DNA of 64,000 nucleotides from Comamonadaceae bacterium (GCA_013297875.1 JAAFIW010000003.1:1-64000); one strand, 5' to 3'; counted from the first letter of the stretch, positions 1 through 9,297 are shown. Translations and numbers: made by a program. Notes: generated from the sequence alone by a model not told the origin.

Positions 1-105
1 AACCTGGCTATCGCCATGCAGCAACGCGCCTGGATGCAGGGCCTATGGGATCAAGCCAAGTCATTCGATCTGCCTGCTACCTTTGCCGCATCCAAGCCTC
101 CTTGA
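1..105 (+). CDS. 3' end of an unidentified protein (partial)
   Basis: The window opens inside a reading frame that runs 34 codons to a TGA at 103-105 and ends FAASKPP. It is rich in Trp, Gln and Ala and looks like the C-terminal helix of a larger protein. Too little remains to name a family. It converges on the indolepyruvate oxidoreductase gene, whose stop is at 159, with 53 bases between them and no clear terminator hairpin. Confidence 0.5.
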   Translation, partial: NLAIAMQQRAWMQGLWDQAKSFDLPATFAASKPP

Positions 106-158
106 AGTTCTAATGGAAAATTTGGGATAAATACCTGGGCTGATTGCCCTTTTGATAT

Positions 159-3100
159 TTAAGCGCGCTGTTGAGCAGCGGTGGGCGTCTGCCACTGCTG
201 CGTCAACTGTGCCCAGCGCTGGCGCGCCGCCACCAGGTTGCGCTCTTTCACGTGCCCAAAACCGCGAATCTGTTCCGGAATGCGGGCGATGTCGACCGCC
301 AGCGCGTGTTTGTCGGCGGTCAGGCCGGGTAGCAGGTCGCTGATGCTCTGGCGGTACTGGTCAATCAGCGCCCGCTCCATCTGGCGCTCCTCGGTGCGGC
401 CGAAGATGTCCAGCGCGGTGCCGCGCAGCACCTTCAGCGGTGCCAACAGGCGAAAAGCGGTGAGCATCAAGGGGCCAAACTTCGACTTTTGCAACTCGCC
501 TTTGTCGTTTTTCTTGGCAATCAGCGGCGGCGCCAGGTGGTAGTTCAGCTTGTAGTCGCCTTCAAACATGTTGCTGATCTTGTCGTGAAAGCTCCGGTCG
601 GTGTGCAGGCGGGCCACTTCGTATTCGTCTTTGTAGGCCATCAACTTGAACAGATAGCGGGCCACGGATTCGGTCAGAGCCGTCTTGCCCATGGGGGCCT
701 CGGCGGCGCGAACTGTCTCGACAAAGGCGCTGTAAGTCTTCGCATATGCGGCGTTCTGGTAGGCCGTTAAAAACTCGACGCGCCGCGCCACCAGGCTGTC
801 CACGGTTTCGCGCTTTCTGAATTCGATCACCTGCGCGCCGGTGCCGCTGACCAGGGCTTGCACGGATGGCAAGTCGTGCGCCGCGCGGCGGCCCCAGGCA
901 AACGCGGCTTTGTTTTGCTCAATGGCCACGGCGTTCAGCTCGATGGCCCGCATCAATGACTCAAAGCCCAGCGGCACCCAGCCTTTTTGCCAGGCGTAGC
1001 CCAGCATCATCGGGTTGGTGTAGATGCTGTCGCCCATCAGCTTCGTGGACGCACCATCTGCATCAAACAAGCCCACGGCATCGGTGCCGACGGTTTGCGC
1101 AATCGACACGGCGCAGGCATCGGCCGGGTTTTCCCAGTTGGCGTTTTTCACAAAGGCGGCGGTGGGTGTGCTGTGGCTGTTCAGCGCCACGTGGGTGCGG
1201 CCCGCGCGCATCCGCAGCATGGTTTCTTTGCCTGCGGCCACCAACGGGTCGCAGCCGATGATGAGATCGGCCGCCGCCATGCTCACGCGGGTGGTGCGAA
1301 TCGCGTCGGCATCGTCGCCAATCAACACATGGCTCCAGGTGGCACCGCCTTTTTGCGCCAGGCCACCCGCATCTTGCGTGACCACGCCCTTGCCCTCGAT
1401 GTGTGCGGCCACGCCCAGCAACTGGCCGATGGTGATGACGCCGGTGCCGCCCACGCCCGCCACCACAATGCCCCAGACCGTTTGACCCGCAGTTTGCGGA
1501 ATCGACGGCTCGGGCAATTCGCCCAAGCTGAACGGCGACGGCGTTTGCGCTTTAGCCTTTTTCTTCAGCTGACCACCTTCCACGGTGACAAAGCTGGGGC
1601 AAAAGCCTTTCACGCAGCTGATGTCTTTGTTACAGGTGCTTTGATTAATGCTGCGCTTGCGGCCAAATTCGGTTTCCAGCGGCTCCACGCTCAGGCAGTT
1701 GGACTGCACGCCGCAATCGCCACAGCCCTCGCACACCAACTCGTTGATGACGACGCGTTTGGCCGGGTCGACCATGGTGCCGCGCTTGCGGCGGCGGCGC
1801 TTTTCGGTGGCGCAGGTCTGGTCGTAAATGATGCAGGTCGTGCCTTTGATGTCGCGCATCTGCTTTTGAATCGCATCCAGTTCGTCGCGGTGGTGCACGG
1901 TGACGCCGTTGGCCAAGGTCACGCCCTCGTACTTTTCGGGTTCGTCGGTAACCACTACGGTTTTGATAGCGCCTTCAGCAAGCAGGCTCTGGGCGATCTG
2001 CACAACCGAGTGTCCTTCGGGCCGTTCACCCACCTGCTGGCCACCGGTCATGGCCACTGCGTCGTTGTAGAGAATTTTGTAGGTGATGTTCACACCCGCG
2101 GCAATCGCCTGGCGAATCGCCAGCAGGCCGCTGTGAAAGTAGGTGCCGTCGCCCAGGTTGGCAAAAATATGCTGGTCGGTGGTAAACGGCTGCTGGCCCA
2201 CCCAGGGCACGCCCTCGCCGCCCATTTGGGTGAAGCCCACGGTGCTGCGATCCATCCAGGTGGCCATGAAATGGCAGCCAATGCCAGCCATGGCGCGCGA
2301 GCCCTCGGGCACTTTGGTGCTGGTGTTGTGCGGGCAGCCGGAGCAAAACCACGGGGCACGGTCGGCACCCTGCACTCCACCCAGGGTCAGGGCCTGCATC
2401 GAGGTTTCTTTGGCTTGCAGGATGGCCAGTTGCGCGTCGATGCGGGCTGCCATGTCGCCATCCACGCCCAGCTTTTTCAAGCGCTGGGCGATGGCTTTGG
2501 CGATTAGCGCGGGCGACAGGTCGGCGTTGGCGCGCAACAAGGTGTTGGCCGTTGGGTTGGCCATGGACCATTCGCCCCCCTGGTACTGCTCGCCCGCGGC
2601 TCCGTCGTCAAACTTACCCAGCACATTCGGCCGCACGTCCGCCCGCCAGTTGTACAGCTCTTCCTTCAATTGGTATTCAATCACCTGGCGCTTTTCCTCT
2701 ACCACCAGAATCTCGCGCAGCCCGGTTGCAAACTCCCGCGTGCCCTGCGCCTCCAGCGGCCACACCACGCCCACTTTGTGCAGGCGAATGCCCAGCTGGC
2801 GGCAGGCGTCATCGTCCAGGCCCAGATCGATCAGCGCCTGGCGGGTGTCGTTGTAGGCCTTGCCGCTGGCGATGAGACCGAATCGGTCGTTCGGCCCTTC
2901 GATCACGTTGTAATTCAGCCGGTTGGCGCGGATATAGGCCAGCGCCGCATACCACTTGTAGTCAAACAGCCGCGCCTCCTGCTCCAGCGCATGGTCGGGC
3001 CAGCGGATGTGCAGGCCGCCGGGCGGCATGGCGAAATCGGTGGGGATTTTGATCTGCACGCGTTGCGCATCAATCATGGCCGTGGCGCTGGATTCCACGA

Positions 3101-3749
3101 TTTCCTGAATCGTCTTCATGCCTGCCCACACGCCAGAGAACCGGCTCATCGCAAACGCATGGATGCCCAAATCCAGAATCTCCTGCACCGTGGCGGGGAA
3201 AAACACCGGCAGGCCGCAGGCCTTGAAAATATGGTCGCTCTGGTGGGCCGCGGTGGAGCTTTTGGACACATGGTCGTCCCCCGCCACAGCAATCACGCCG
3301 CCCCATTCGGTGGTGCCGGCCATGTTGGCATGTTTGAACACATCGGAGCAGCGGTCTACGCCCGGGCCTTTGCCGTACCAGATGCCAAACACGCCGTCAT
3401 ATTTATTCGTGCCCGGCGGCGAAAAACCCAGCTGCTGCGTGCCCCACAGTGCAGTGGCCGCCAGCTCTTCATTCACGCCCGGCTGAAACACGATGTGCTG
3501 GGCTTTGAGGTACTTGGCCGCCTTCCAGAGCGACTGGTCATAGCCCCCCAGCGGCGAGCCCCGGTAACCACTGATAAAGCCCGCTGTGTTTTTGCCCTGC
3601 AAGGCATCGCGCTGGCGCTGCAACATGGGCAGCTTGACCAGCGCTTGCACCCCGCTCATAAAGGCCCGGCCGTGATCCAGGCTGTATTTGTCGTCCAGGG
3701 TGACGGTTTCAAGCGCTTTGCGGATGTGCTCGGGTAGGGGGGCGTTCAT
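159..3749 (-). CDS. Indolepyruvate ferredoxin oxidoreductase, fused alpha/beta/gamma (1196 aa)
   Basis: Oxidatively decarboxylates aryl- or branched-chain 2-oxo acids to acyl-CoA, passing electrons to ferredoxin; cytoplasmic, in aromatic or branched amino-acid catabolism. The N-terminal pyrimidine-binding region carries GYRGSPLGGYD. The thiamine-diphosphate site is GDGTYFHSG near residue 533, with NDAVAMTGGQ after it. A cysteine-rich stretch near residues 670-720 (CEGCGDCG, later CVKGFCPS) should hold an iron-sulfur cluster. The gamma-type domain begins at GVGGTGVITIGQ near residue 766. Length and domain order match the single-chain proteobacterial enzymes rather than the two-subunit archaeal IorAB. 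I start at the ATG at 3749 because AGGAG lies just upstream; the frame stays open 13 codons further without a better site. It stands alone on the minus strand. Confidence 0.93.
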   Translation of the reverse strand: MNAPLPEHIRKALETVTLDDKYSLDHGRAFMSGVQALVKLPMLQRQRDALQGKNTAGFISGYRGSPLGGYDQSLWKAAKYLKAQHIVFQPGVNEELAATALWGTQQLGFSPPGTNKYDGVFGIWYGKGPGVDRCSDVFKHANMAGTTEWGGVIAVAGDDHVSKSSTAAHQSDHIFKACGLPVFFPATVQEILDLGIHAFAMSRFSGVWAGMKTIQEIVESSATAMIDAQRVQIKIPTDFAMPPGGLHIRWPDHALEQEARLFDYKWYAALAYIRANRLNYNVIEGPNDRFGLIASGKAYNDTRQALIDLGLDDDACRQLGIRLHKVGVVWPLEAQGTREFATGLREILVVEEKRQVIEYQLKEELYNWRADVRPNVLGKFDDGAAGEQYQGGEWSMANPTANTLLRANADLSPALIAKAIAQRLKKLGVDGDMAARIDAQLAILQAKETSMQALTLGGVQGADRAPWFCSGCPHNTSTKVPEGSRAMAGIGCHFMATWMDRSTVGFTQMGGEGVPWVGQQPFTTDQHIFANLGDGTYFHSGLLAIRQAIAAGVNITYKILYNDAVAMTGGQQVGERPEGHSVVQIAQSLLAEGAIKTVVVTDEPEKYEGVTLANGVTVHHRDELDAIQKQMRDIKGTTCIIYDQTCATEKRRRRKRGTMVDPAKRVVINELVCEGCGDCGVQSNCLSVEPLETEFGRKRSINQSTCNKDISCVKGFCPSFVTVEGGQLKKKAKAQTPSPFSLGELPEPSIPQTAGQTVWGIVVAGVGGTGVITIGQLLGVAAHIEGKGVVTQDAGGLAQKGGATWSHVLIGDDADAIRTTRVSMAAADLIIGCDPLVAAGKETMLRMRAGRTHVALNSHSTPTAAFVKNANWENPADACAVSIAQTVGTDAVGLFDADGASTKLMGDSIYTNPMMLGYAWQKGWVPLGFESLMRAIELNAVAIEQNKAAFAWGRRAAHDLPSVQALVSGTGAQVIEFRKRETVDSLVARRVEFLTAYQNAAYAKTYSAFVETVRAAEAPMGKTALTESVARYLFKLMAYKDEYEVARLHTDRSFHDKISNMFEGDYKLNYHLAPPLIAKKNDKGELQKSKFGPLMLTAFRLLAPLKVLRGTALDIFGRTEERQMERALIDQYRQSISDLLPGLTADKHALAVDIARIPEQIRGFGHVKERNLVAARQRWAQLTQQWQTPTAAQQRA

Positions 3750-4012
3750 GGCGTGCTCCTGTGGGTGGATGGCTCTACGTCGCAGCAAAGTGTAGGCCTT
3801 GTATTGCGGGTAAACATTGCTTTTTATGCCGCAATCGACTCGTCACGACAAAGTTTATTGCTCTCGGTTGCGCTCAACCCGATCGTTTGCTTTCGCACAC
3901 CAACCCGCGCAAATTAAACCTAGCCGGCTGCATAGGTTTGTGACCCATTCACAGCTTCGTCATATATGCATTGAATGATGTGTGGCTTTTTGTTAATTTT
4001 TTGGAGCAACCC

Positions 4013-6451
4013 ATGAGCGACAACACGACGAACCACGCCATCACTTTGGCCGATCCAGACGATCTGGACAACAACACCAGCGCCAACCCGCATATCAAAG
4101 ATGTGCTGGCAACGCGCATGCACCGCCGATTCGTACTCAAAGGCGGCGTGGGTGCCATGTCCATGGCCGGTCTGGGCTCTTTGGGCCTGGCAGCCTGCGG
4201 TGGCGACGATTCGCCGGCCATTACACCTGCACCTGCAGCTGCACCGGCTGTCGCGGCGCCAGCACCAGCACCTACTTTTGAAGGCCTTTTGAAATTCAAG
4301 GCCGTTGATAAATCCATTGCAGACCGCTTGATCGTGGCTGATGGCTACACCGCTACCGTGATTTACGCCACGGGCGACTCAATCGCCTCCAACGTGACCG
4401 ACTACAAAAACGACGGCACAGACGACAACTTTGCCCGCCGCTCGGGTGACCACCACGACGGCATGCACTACTTTGGCCTGTCCGCCACTGGCACCCCCAG
4501 CCTGTCGGCCAACGACCGCGCTCTGCTGGTCATCAACCACGAAAACATCACTGGCACCGTGCAGTTCATGCACGCCAACGGTCAGACCAACATCGCTGCC
4601 ACCGCAGGCCCACGCCCGGAAGCCGAAGCTGTAAAAGAAATGGAAGCGCACGGCGTGTCCGTTGTCGAGTTGGCCAAATCGGCCACCGGTTATGGCTACG
4701 TCAAGGGTTCGACCTTCAACCGCCGCATCACTTCTTCAACACTGATGGATCTGGCCGGCCCCGCACGTGGTACCGATTTCGTCAAAACCCGCTTTTCGCC
4801 CACCGGCACCCAAACCCGTGGCACGGTGAACAACTGCGGCAACGGCTACACCCCCTGGGGCACCTACCTGACGGCTGAAGAAAACTGGGCGGGCTATTTC
4901 CTGCGCGGTGCCGATGCGGCCATTCGCACCCAGAAAGACAACAACGGCATGTTGCGCAACGGCATTCGTCCGCCGGTAGCGCCCGCTACTTTCACGGCCG
5001 GTTTTGCGCACAACCGCTGGGCCAGCGTGGTGCCAGCCGATGCCACCAGCACCATGTTCAGCCGCTGGGACATCACCGCCGTGGCGGCTAACCCTGCCGA
5101 TGGCTCCGCTGACTTCCGTAACGCCGCCAACACCTTTGGCTACGTCGTCGAAATCGACCCGTACGACCCCAACAGCACGCCGATCAAGCGCACCGCCCTG
5201 GGCCGCCGAGCCAACGAAGGTGCCTGGCCCAGCAATGCCGTCGTCGGTCGCCCGATCGCCTTCTACATCGGTGACGATTCGCGCGGCGAGTACATCTACA
5301 AGTTTGTGTCCAGAAAGCTGTGGGTCGCTGCCGACGCCAACCGCACCGACCGCCTGCGGGTGGGCGACGAGTACATGAACGAAGGCACGCTTTACGCCGC
5401 CCGCTTCAACGCCAATGGCACCGGCACCTGGGTGAAGCTGGATCTGTCGAACCCCGACGTTGCTGCCGGCATTCCTGCCAGCGCCTTGAACCCCGAGGGC
5501 TATCAGTTCGCCAGCCTGGCTGACATTTGCGTGAACACCCGCATGGCTGCTGACGCTGCCAAAGCCACCCGCATGGACCGCCCCGAGTGGACCTCGGTGA
5601 ACCCCGTCACCGGTGAGATCTACATCACTTGCACCGAGAACCCGGATCGTGGCAACACTGCCTCCACCTCTATTTCCGGCAACAACTTCAACAACCCCGA
5701 TGTAGACCCGGCCAACCCACGCTACTGGCTGGACCCCAAAGGCGTGACCAGCCAGGGCGCGGCCAACGCCACCCAGCGCGGCAACGTCAACGGTCACATC
5801 ATGCGCATCAAGGAAACCGGCGACAACGCGGCAGCGGAAACCTTTAACTGGGACATCTTCCTGTTTGGTGCACAAGCCACGGCCGACACCGGTATCGACA
5901 ACGTGAACTACCAGCAAAACGTCAACCTGTCGGGCCTGAGCCCACTGAACGACCTGTCCAAGCCTGACGGCATCTGGTTCTCGCGTTCCACCGGCATTTT
6001 GTGGATCGAGACCGACGACAACACCTTCACCGATCAGACCAACGCCATGTTGCTGGCCGCCATTCCCGGCACACAGGGTGACGGCGGTCAGGTGACTGTG
6101 GTCAACAGAGCCAACGGCAGCCCCAACCAGACTGTGACCAGCGACAAGACGATCACGACGTTTGCTGGCCGGAAAATGTCCGACACCACGCTCAAGCGCT
6201 TCATGGTGGCGCCGCTGGGTGCTGAGATCACCGGCGTGGCCGAGTCGCCAGACGGTACTGCGCTGTTCATCAACATCCAGCACCCCGGTGAAAACACCAG
6301 CGCCACGCAGTTCACCGCGCGAACCTTCGAGAGCAACTGGCCCGGCAACGGCGCTGGTGTGCCCGCTTACGGCCCAGGCGGCGCAACCGCCCGCCCACGC
6401 TCGGCAACCGTGATGATCACCAAAAACGGTGGCGGCAAAATCGGTTTGTGA
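4013..6451 (+). CDS. phoX: PhoX-family alkaline phosphatase (DUF839), 812 aa
   Basis: Secreted calcium/iron-dependent alkaline phosphatase that releases phosphate from organic esters outside the cytoplasm. The N-terminal region has a twin-arginine signal (RRFVLKGGVGAMSMAGLG, about residues 38-55) followed by LAAC, which also resembles a lipobox. PhoX landmarks include DGMHYFGLS, LLVINHENITG, NNCGNGYTPWGTYLTAEEN and a C-terminal VAESPDGTALFINIQHPG. The ATG at 4013 is chosen because GGAG sits 7 bases upstream; an upstream in-frame ATG at 3971 has no ribosome-binding site. I could not find a convincing Pho box. A strong terminator follows at 6494. The gene suits scavenging of phosphorus in poor waters, as do the phosphonate genes 35 kb away. 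Confidence 0.92.
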   Translation: MSDNTTNHAITLADPDDLDNNTSANPHIKDVLATRMHRRFVLKGGVGAMSMAGLGSLGLAACGGDDSPAITPAPAAAPAVAAPAPAPTFEGLLKFKAVDKSIADRLIVADGYTATVIYATGDSIASNVTDYKNDGTDDNFARRSGDHHDGMHYFGLSATGTPSLSANDRALLVINHENITGTVQFMHANGQTNIAATAGPRPEAEAVKEMEAHGVSVVELAKSATGYGYVKGSTFNRRITSSTLMDLAGPARGTDFVKTRFSPTGTQTRGTVNNCGNGYTPWGTYLTAEENWAGYFLRGADAAIRTQKDNNGMLRNGIRPPVAPATFTAGFAHNRWASVVPADATSTMFSRWDITAVAANPADGSADFRNAANTFGYVVEIDPYDPNSTPIKRTALGRRANEGAWPSNAVVGRPIAFYIGDDSRGEYIYKFVSRKLWVAADANRTDRLRVGDEYMNEGTLYAARFNANGTGTWVKLDLSNPDVAAGIPASALNPEGYQFASLADICVNTRMAADAAKATRMDRPEWTSVNPVTGEIYITCTENPDRGNTASTSISGNNFNNPDVDPANPRYWLDPKGVTSQGAANATQRGNVNGHIMRIKETGDNAAAETFNWDIFLFGAQATADTGIDNVNYQQNVNLSGLSPLNDLSKPDGIWFSRSTGILWIETDDNTFTDQTNAMLLAAIPGTQGDGGQVTVVNRANGSPNQTVTSDKTITTFAGRKMSDTTLKRFMVAPLGAEITGVAESPDGTALFINIQHPGENTSATQFTARTFESNWPGNGAGVPAYGPGGATARPRSATVMITKNGGGKIGL

Positions 6452-6493
6452 TCTCGTGTGAAGTGCAGGCGATACGTCGCCTGCTAAAGACTC

Positions 6494-6520
6494 AAAAGCC
6501 CGGTCAAACCGGGCTTTTTT
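6494..6520 (+). terminator. Rho-independent terminator after phoX
   Basis: A perfect 9-bp stem AAGCCCGGT / ACCGGGCTT with a 3-base loop is followed by six T. It begins 42 bases after the phoX stop and closes a single-gene transcript. Confidence 0.9.
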
Positions 6521-6567
6521 ACGCCCGCGCGCTCTTCTGGCTCGCGGTTAAGAGCAGCGCGCATTCC

Positions 6568-6667
6568 CGTCATTCCCGCGCAGGCGGGAATCCAGGCGCG
6601 AGGTGTTTGCCCATATCGTGGCCCGTCGCGGCGCGACCGCTGGATTCCCGCCTGCGCGGGAATGACG
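6568..6667. repeat. GGATTCCCGCCTGCGCGGG palindromic repeat, copy 1
   Basis: Two exactly complementary 27-base arms (6568-6594 and 6641-6667) contain the core GGATTCCCGCCTGCGCGGG and flank a 46-base spacer. Each arm is itself partly palindromic (CCCGCGCAGGCGGG). Related pairs occur at 45809-45906 and 50904-51000, always between genes. It resembles REP/BIME-type elements. Copies 1 and 2 share sequence just inside the left arm (GGCGCGAGGT); the rest of the spacer differs. Confidence 0.88.
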
Positions 6668-6679
6668 AATCACAAATAT

Positions 6680-6728
6680 TTGCTATATAAATAATAGCTG
6701 TTTGAGCAGTATTGATAAGGGCTGGTAG
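6680..6728. repeat. Comamonadaceae-type short interspersed repeat, copy 1
   Basis: TTGCTATATAAATAATAGC then TGTTTGAGCAG and GGGCTGG. This follows the shared pattern TTGCTAT-(A/T)n-ATAGCTG-(C/T)TTGAGCAGG...GGGCTGG seen at more than a dozen places in the window. The first half is an imperfect hairpin. Confidence 0.75.
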
Positions 6729-6769
6729 GCTAAATCATTGAAATTCACTGTCACTCGTCTGCCCCTCGC

Positions 6770-7948
6770 CTATTTCGGCCATAAAACCCACATTTGCAGC
6801 GGCTGTTTGAGCCGCCCGGCCAACTCCCCAGCTTGCGGCCCGGATCCTGCGTAGTAATCGGCCCGCACCGCACCAGTAATCGCGCTGCCGGTGTCTTGCG
6901 CCAGCACCAGGCGCTGCAGGTTGGCCGTGGGCCCGCTGGTGGCCAGCCACACCGGTGTGCCGTAGGGAATGCTGGCAGGGTCTACCGCGATGGAGCGGCC
7001 GGCGGTGAGGGGCACGCCCTGGGCACCGCGTGGCCCCAGGGCGCTGTCGGCTTCGCTGATCGGCTCTTCGCGGAAAAACACCATGCGCGGGTTGACCCAC
7101 AGCATTTCATTCACACGCTGCGGGTTTTGCACCGTCCAGGCCTTGATGCCGGGCCAGGTCGCGTCGCGCACGAGGCCTTGCTGGAGCAACCAGCTGCCCA
7201 CGCTGCGGTAGGGCTGGTCGTTGGTGGCGGCAAAGGCCAGGCGCACCAGGCGCTGGCTGCCGTCGGCCTCGGTGATGCGCAGGCGCCCCGAGCCTTGAAT
7301 GTGCAGCACCAGCGCGTCCACCGGGTCGGACAGGAAAGCGATTTCGCGGCCCCGAAGCGCCGCCTGCGCCTCGGGCAGGGTGTCGATTTCCTGGCGTGTG
7401 TACCAGGGCTTGCGGGTGGCCAGGTTGGCGGGCGGGCGGTACAGCGGTGCCACGTGCGTGGCACTGCGTTGGCGGCTGGCGTCCATCACCGGCTCGTAGT
7501 AGCTGGTGAGCAGGCCTTCGGTGGTGCCCGAAATGGGCTCCACGCGGTAGGGCTGCAGGCGCTGGGTGATCCAGACGCGTTTTTCCTCGTCCGAGGCAAT
7601 GCTCAGCTGGCGAACCTGCCCACACAGCGGCGCAAACGTGGGGCCGGGGCGCTCGCAGCTTTTCAGCCAGGCGTTCCAGGCCTCAAACAGCGTGTCGCTG
7701 CCAAAGCCGGGCAATTGGCTCCAGCGCACCGGCACCCAGCGGCTTTTGGCCTGCGTGATGGATGGGGGCAGCGGCCCGGTGTCGTCAGGCGCGTCGTAGG
7801 GCGCACTGGGCGGCGGTGCTGTTGGCGTGGTGGCTGCCGGGCGGCTGGGCTCTGGCGCATCGGGCGCGCGGCGGGGGGCGCTGCCGCACGCGGCCAGCAT
7901 TCCTACAATCGCGGCACCGCAGATAAGTCGGCCAAGGAGTTGTGTCAT
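6770..7948 (-). CDS. mltA: Membrane-bound lytic murein transglycosylase A (392 aa)
   Basis: Outer-membrane lipoprotein that cleaves the MurNAc-GlcNAc bond of peptidoglycan to give 1,6-anhydro ends. It starts MTQLLGRLICGA and has a lipobox LAAC, then a Pro/Ala-rich linker. The MltA domain contains GLLTSYYEP and LHIQGSGRL; the 3D (double-psi barrel) domain contains SIAVDPASIPYGTPVW and LAQDTGSAITGAVR, whose Asp corresponds to the catalytic residue of the family. The ATG at 7948 is chosen because it places the signal peptide correctly, but the ribosome-binding site is weak; an upstream ATG at 7999 is possible. Its start codon shares the tetranucleotide CATG with the divergent small gene at 7947. 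Confidence 0.9.
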   Translation of the reverse strand: MTQLLGRLICGAAIVGMLAACGSAPRRAPDAPEPSRPAATTPTAPPPSAPYDAPDDTGPLPPSITQAKSRWVPVRWSQLPGFGSDTLFEAWNAWLKSCERPGPTFAPLCGQVRQLSIASDEEKRVWITQRLQPYRVEPISGTTEGLLTSYYEPVMDASRQRSATHVAPLYRPPANLATRKPWYTRQEIDTLPEAQAALRGREIAFLSDPVDALVLHIQGSGRLRITEADGSQRLVRLAFAATNDQPYRSVGSWLLQQGLVRDATWPGIKAWTVQNPQRVNEMLWVNPRMVFFREEPISEADSALGPRGAQGVPLTAGRSIAVDPASIPYGTPVWLATSGPTANLQRLVLAQDTGSAITGAVRADYYAGSGPQAGELAGRLKQPLQMWVLWPK

Positions 7949-8108
7949 GGGTTTGCTGTTGCTGGAAGCCTTGCTGGCGCTGGTGATTTTGCTGGGCATC
8001 GTGTGGTGGACCATGTTTTCGGGCCGTCGCAAAGGCGAACTGCCGCCCACTGAAGAGATAGCCCCTCACACGCCAGACTCTAAGCCAAAAGAGCCGCCAG
8101 CCCTTTAA
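7947..8108 (+). CDS. Putative small single-pass membrane protein (53 aa)
   Basis: The frame begins MGLLLLEALLALVILLGIVW, one hydrophobic helix, followed by a positive FSGRRKGE and a polar Pro-rich tail. AAGGAG lies 7 bases before the ATG, a very good ribosome-binding site. Its promoter would have to lie inside mltA on the other strand. No family is recognised. The alternative is a chance frame opposite mltA; the Shine-Dalgarno and clean topology argue against that but do not prove it. Confidence 0.5.
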   Translation: MGLLLLEALLALVILLGIVWWTMFSGRRKGELPPTEEIAPHTPDSKPKEPPAL

Positions 8109-8520
8109 TTACTTGCTCAAGCAGCTATCAATTTGATACTGTTGAAGGGCCTGGGTGAATACGGAACAGAACACAGAGGCACAGAGGCACAGAGGGAAGA
8201 GGAGGTTTTTGTGAATTCTCTTGAATGTCTGCATGCCATCTCTTCTTACCTCTGTGCCTCTGTGTTCTGCTGCCTCCCCCCAGTCATCCCGCCATCCCAG
8301 CCGGCAAGCAACGTCATCTGTCATGGCAGCCACCCATTTCAAGCCAAATCAGCCACCAGCCCAGGTGTTTATTGCTCAAGCAGCTATCGAAAGAAGAGCA
8401 ATCCACAGAGGGAAGAGGAGGTTCATGAAATCTCTTGATGCCTGCGCATTGCCCTCTCCTCTTACCTCTGTGCCTCTGTGCCTCTGTGTTCTGTTTTCTC
8501 TCCCCCGGTGTAACACCACA
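8109..8520. repeat. Repeat-filled spacer: two ACAGAGGC hairpins and two short repeats
   Basis: This 412-base gap has no gene. It holds a Comamonadaceae-type repeat at 8109-8135 (TTGCTCAAGCAGCTATCAA). A long hairpin follows, with left arm 8164-8204 (ACACAGAGGCACAGAGG) and right arm 8242-8269 (CCTCTGTGCCTCTGTGTTCTG). Another short repeat lies at 8366-8392, then a second hairpin with a shortened left arm at 8402-8420 and full right arm at 8452-8500. The left arm of the second hairpin is cut short where the short repeat abuts it. Confidence 0.82.
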
Positions 8521-9159
8521 CTACCCGCCAGCATCCAGGCTGCTGAGCAAGTTGGCCAGTTCCACGGCTGACTTGACCTGCATCTTGTCAAACACCCGCG
8601 CCCGGTGTACCTCGACCGTGCGTACGCTGATGTCCAGCGCGTCGGCGATCAGTTTGTTGGGCAGGCCGGCCACCACGTTGCGCAGCACGTCACGCTCGCG
8701 CTCGGTCAGGTCGGCCAGGCGGGCTTGCACGCCTTGGCTGGCGCGCTGCGTGTTCAGGCTGGCTTTGGATTGCGCCAGGGCTTGCTCGATGCGGTCGACC
8801 AAGGCGTTGTCGGAAAACGGTTTTTCGCAGAAATCAAAGGCACCGCGCTTGACGGCATCTACCGCTGTGGGCACGTCGGCATGGCCGGTGAGAAAAATCA
8901 CCGGCAGGCGCTGCGTCAAGCCGCGCTGCACCAGGGCGTCAAACAGGCTCAGGCCGCTGATGCCGGGCATGCGCACATCCAGCAGCAGGCAGCAGGGCTG
9001 GTCGGGCAGGGGTTTGGCAAGTACCGCCCGCTCAAAGGCGGACGCACCGTCAAAACATTCGCTGGGCAGGTGGCGCGAGCGCAGCAGCCAGGCCAGTGCC
9101 TCGCGCACGCTGGTGTCGTCGTCTACTATAAATACTGTAGCGTCTTGAGCAGGTTGCAT
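8521..9159 (-). CDS. FixJ/LuxR-type response regulator (212 aa)
   Basis: Two-component transcription regulator. The receiver domain has the acidic pocket VDDD near residues 12-15, phosphoacceptor Asp61 in LLLDVRMPG, and the Lys of CEKPF. The C-terminal LuxR helix-turn-helix contains LTERERDVLRNVVAGLPNKL and VRTVEVHRARVFDKM. It lies 138 bases downstream of the histidine kinase on the same strand and is presumably its partner. The first dozen codons (MQPAQDATVFIV) coincide with a copy of the short interspersed repeat at 9123-9171, so repeat sequence appears to encode the first beta strand. Target genes cannot be told from sequence. Confidence 0.9.
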   Translation of the reverse strand: MQPAQDATVFIVDDDTSVREALAWLLRSRHLPSECFDGASAFERAVLAKPLPDQPCCLLLDVRMPGISGLSLFDALVQRGLTQRLPVIFLTGHADVPTAVDAVKRGAFDFCEKPFSDNALVDRIEQALAQSKASLNTQRASQGVQARLADLTERERDVLRNVVAGLPNKLIADALDISVRTVEVHRARVFDKMQVKSAVELANLLSSLDAGG

Positions 9160-9171
9160 ATGGGCTGGTGC
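9123..9171. repeat. Short interspersed repeat at the first codons of the response regulator
   Basis: Plus-strand reading ACTATAAATACTGTAGCG, then TTGAGCAGG and TGGGCTGG, matches the family pattern. The regulator's start codon and roughly its first twelve codons lie within it. Confidence 0.6.
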
Positions 9172-9297
9172 TTGGATTTTGCTATTTTTTCTGGATCAGA
9201 TGACGAATGACCTGGCCTGAGATGAAAAATGACACGGCTTGTGTACCGCAGATGTTGTCATTCTTCATCATTGGCTGCATCGCAGCCGGGTCATCTG

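Noticed and set aside
987-3737. Long plus-strand frames opposite the indolepyruvate oxidoreductase
   Set aside because: Same shadow effect; the minus-strand product is intact over its full length.
3930-3975. Pho box upstream of phoX
   Set aside because: CTGCATAGGTTTGTGAC shares a few bases with the consensus but lacks two good CTGTCAT half-sites at 11-base spacing.
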